Part shown: positions 62,834-64,000 of the stretch, piece by piece
Numbering within the stretch: the first letter of the stretch is position 1
Layout: each line of letters starts with the position of its first letter
Assembly (NCBI RefSeq): GCF_000143085.1
Contig: NC_014315.1
Location: 1 to 64,000 of the forward strand
Length of the DNA stretch: 64,000 nucleotides
Source: Nitrosococcus watsonii C-113
GTDB lineage: Bacteria; Pseudomonadota; Gammaproteobacteria; Nitrosococcales; Nitrosococcaceae
Direction of reading: 5' to 3'
Made by a program: the position numbers and the translations under genes
Notes under the pieces: model-generated
What the model saw: only the letters and a program-made list of their open reading frames with translations
Databases searched by the model: none
What the model was told of the DNA's origin: nothing

Positions 62834-63022
62834 GGTGTCGAAATTCCGGTAGCAGGCGATCCACCCGATGTTAAAGTTCACATTTGCTAAATCACTTTAG
62901 GGGGCACAGCATTCCCCTTCAATCAGAAAAATCGGAAGTGGAGGCGATAACTTGAGCGCGGGACAGGAGTCCCGCGAGACGGCTTTAGAGGCCGTGTCCC
63001 GTGTGTCATATCCATTTCACTT
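62834..63022. repeat. Tandem hairpins downstream of the helicase start
   Basis: GCGGGAC-AGGA-GTCCCGC (62958-62975) is followed at once by ACGGC...GCCGT (62979-62995). Such paired hairpins are typical of IS200/IS605 ends or small structured RNAs, but no transposase is adjacent. The rest of this stretch holds no visible gene. Confidence 0.4.
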
Positions 63023-63215
63023 TATACCCGCGTTTTTTTACGGTGCCTAATGTCTTCACGACTGATTGAACGGGCGTGTACACTCAACATTTGCGCACGC
63101 TCATGCAAAGATATGTCAAGATGTTCCTCAACAAACAGGCTTCTTCAAAGCAGCCTCGTCAATCTTGCGATGGCGCAGGCCATGTTGCTGAAGATGAAGA
63201 TCATTAGTATTAAGC
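63023..63215 (-). pseudogene. IS630 orfA remnant
   Basis: The minus strand contains RHRKIDEAALKK, then HLDISLHERAQMLSV, an A-run and KKTRV-like codons. These correspond to the C-terminal half of orfA in the IS630 copies at 5022-5200 and 8461-8772. It has a frame break and no orfB. It marks the far edge of the accessory island, just before the TDT transporter gene. Confidence 0.65.
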
Positions 63216-63269
63216 CAACGGTAAGGAGTTCTGTCAGCCTATTAAGCTAGAAGGGTTTTTCAATTATTT

Positions 63270-64000
63270 ATGACCTCTATTAACAGGAAGGCATCTACTC
63301 GGCAAATTTCACCAAGCCATCCACTCAAAAATGTAACAGATTTGTCTCCAGCCTCTTTTGGTGTGGTGATGGCAACGGGTATTGTCTCTCTCGCTGCTCA
63401 CCTGCTAGCCATGCCGGTAATCGCGGATATTTTATTTCGACTGAATATCATCATCTACGGAGTGCTATGGTTACTCACCATGGTGCGTTTGGTTTGTTAT
63501 CCGCGTTGCTTTTTTAGTGATTTATTCGATCATTCGAGTGGACCAGGATTTTTCACGATGGTTGCCGGCTCTGGCATTTTGGGAAGCCAGTTTGTGGTTC
63601 TTTCGGGTAATATTCCTATGGGGCTGGCCATGTGGTTTGTCACTATCGGACTCTGGTTCGGGACGACCTATACAATCTTTACGGCTGTTACGATAAAAAG
63701 AGAAAAGCCGCTCCTTGGTCGGGGTCTTAACGGCGGCTGGTTGCTCGCGGTAGTTGCAGCGGAATCGGTAGCGGTACTCAGCGCGTTACTCGCGAAGCAC
63801 GTGGGTCAGTCCTACGAGTTAGAACTGAATTTCCTGGCATTTTTAATGTGGTTGTGGGGCAGTATGTTATATATTTGGATAATATCGCTTATTTTTTACC
63901 GCTATACTTTTCTTCTTTTTTCTCCCAAGGATTTCTCTCCCTCCTACTGGATCAATATGGGAGCAATGGCGATCTCCACGTTAGGGGGCTCTTTGCTGAT
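63270..64000 (+). CDS. TDT/SLAC1-family transporter, truncated by window end
   Basis: From the ATG at 63270 an open frame runs to the window edge without a stop (243 codons). It encodes a polytopic membrane protein with the family opening PASFGVVMATGIVSLAAHLL and at least six hydrophobic segments, for example WLLAVVAAESVAVLSALLA. The family includes TehA and plant SLAC1 anion channels and bacterial sulfite or dicarboxylate exporters. The substrate here is unknown. It appears to be normal chromosomal sequence beyond the island. Confidence 0.8.
   Translation, partial: MTSINRKASTRQISPSHPLKNVTDLSPASFGVVMATGIVSLAAHLLAMPVIADILFRLNIIIYGVLWLLTMVRLVCYPRCFFSDLFDHSSGPGFFTMVAGSGILGSQFVVLSGNIPMGLAMWFVTIGLWFGTTYTIFTAVTIKREKPLLGRGLNGGWLLAVVAAESVAVLSALLAKHVGQSYELELNFLAFLMWLWGSMLYIWIISLIFYRYTFLLFSPKDFSPSYWINMGAMAISTLGGSLL

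Overview
The window starts at a chromosomal replication origin and reads dnaA - oriC - dnaN - [insertion-sequence block] - recF - gyrB, followed by housekeeping genes in gammaproteobacterial order: yibN-like/grxC/secB/gpsA, then rpsU/yqeY/dnaG/rpoD. Genes for methanofuran/tetrahydromethanopterin-linked C1 transfer (mfnB, fhcBADC) sit close to the origin. Together this suggests a Nitrosococcus-like (Chromatiales) or methylotrophic gammaproteobacterium. The genus is an inference and was not tested by any search.

Layout. 1-3149: dnaA, an oriC with a DnaA-box cluster, and dnaN. 3150-9300: about 6.2 kb of nested, mostly broken insertion sequences. One IS605-type tnpB remnant is split into three pieces here by IS630-, IS701- and other IS630-type insertions. 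9501-14604: recF, gyrB, mfnB and a glutathione S-transferase. 14627-15491: an IS5-family element. 15656-21645 (minus strand): fbp and the formyltransferase/hydrolase operon fhcB-fhcA-fhcD-fhcC. 21836-30464 (minus strand): a SPOR protein, argS, priA, a DJ-1-family gene, ctpA and gpmI. 31097-34718: a rhodanese-fold membrane protein with an 18-bp tandem repeat, grxC, secB, gpsA and a lipoprotein. 34713-38563: a MidA-type methyltransferase, folK, folB, plsY and tsaD. 38686-43166: rpsU, a YqeY protein, dnaG and rpoD. 43182-43257: a CAT-anticodon tRNA, probably tRNA-Ile2.

Downstream of the tRNA is an accessory island (about 43.3-63.2 kb). Its core is a type 3 BREX phage-defence operon: brxF, brxC, pglX, a SNF2 helicase (brxHII), pglZ and brxA. 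Two insertions interrupt it. One is a four-helix-bundle gene with heptamer repeat arrays around it and inside brxC. The other is an AT-rich, tightly packed three-gene cassette between pglX and the helicase: a STAS-like/HATPase protein, a small STAS-like protein and a PIN nuclease. This cassette is the best candidate for an undescribed module. Behind BREX lies what looks like a plasmid replicon: a TrfA initiator plus five 21-22 bp iterons that keep the TGAC-NN-TTGAG pattern of RK2 iterons. A broken resolvase, a frameshifted NERD-UvrD helicase and an IS630 fragment follow. The window ends inside a TDT/SLAC1-family transporter gene.

How the parts fit. The origin-proximal block supplies initiation and replication functions, but IS elements have separated recF-gyrB from dnaA-dnaN. 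The mfnB and fhc genes imply oxidation of methanofuran-bound formyl groups to formate. The island looks like a defence locus that arrived with, or next to, an IncP-like replicon beside a tRNA gene. Many starts in the window are GTG or TTG, and fhcD appears to start at CTG.
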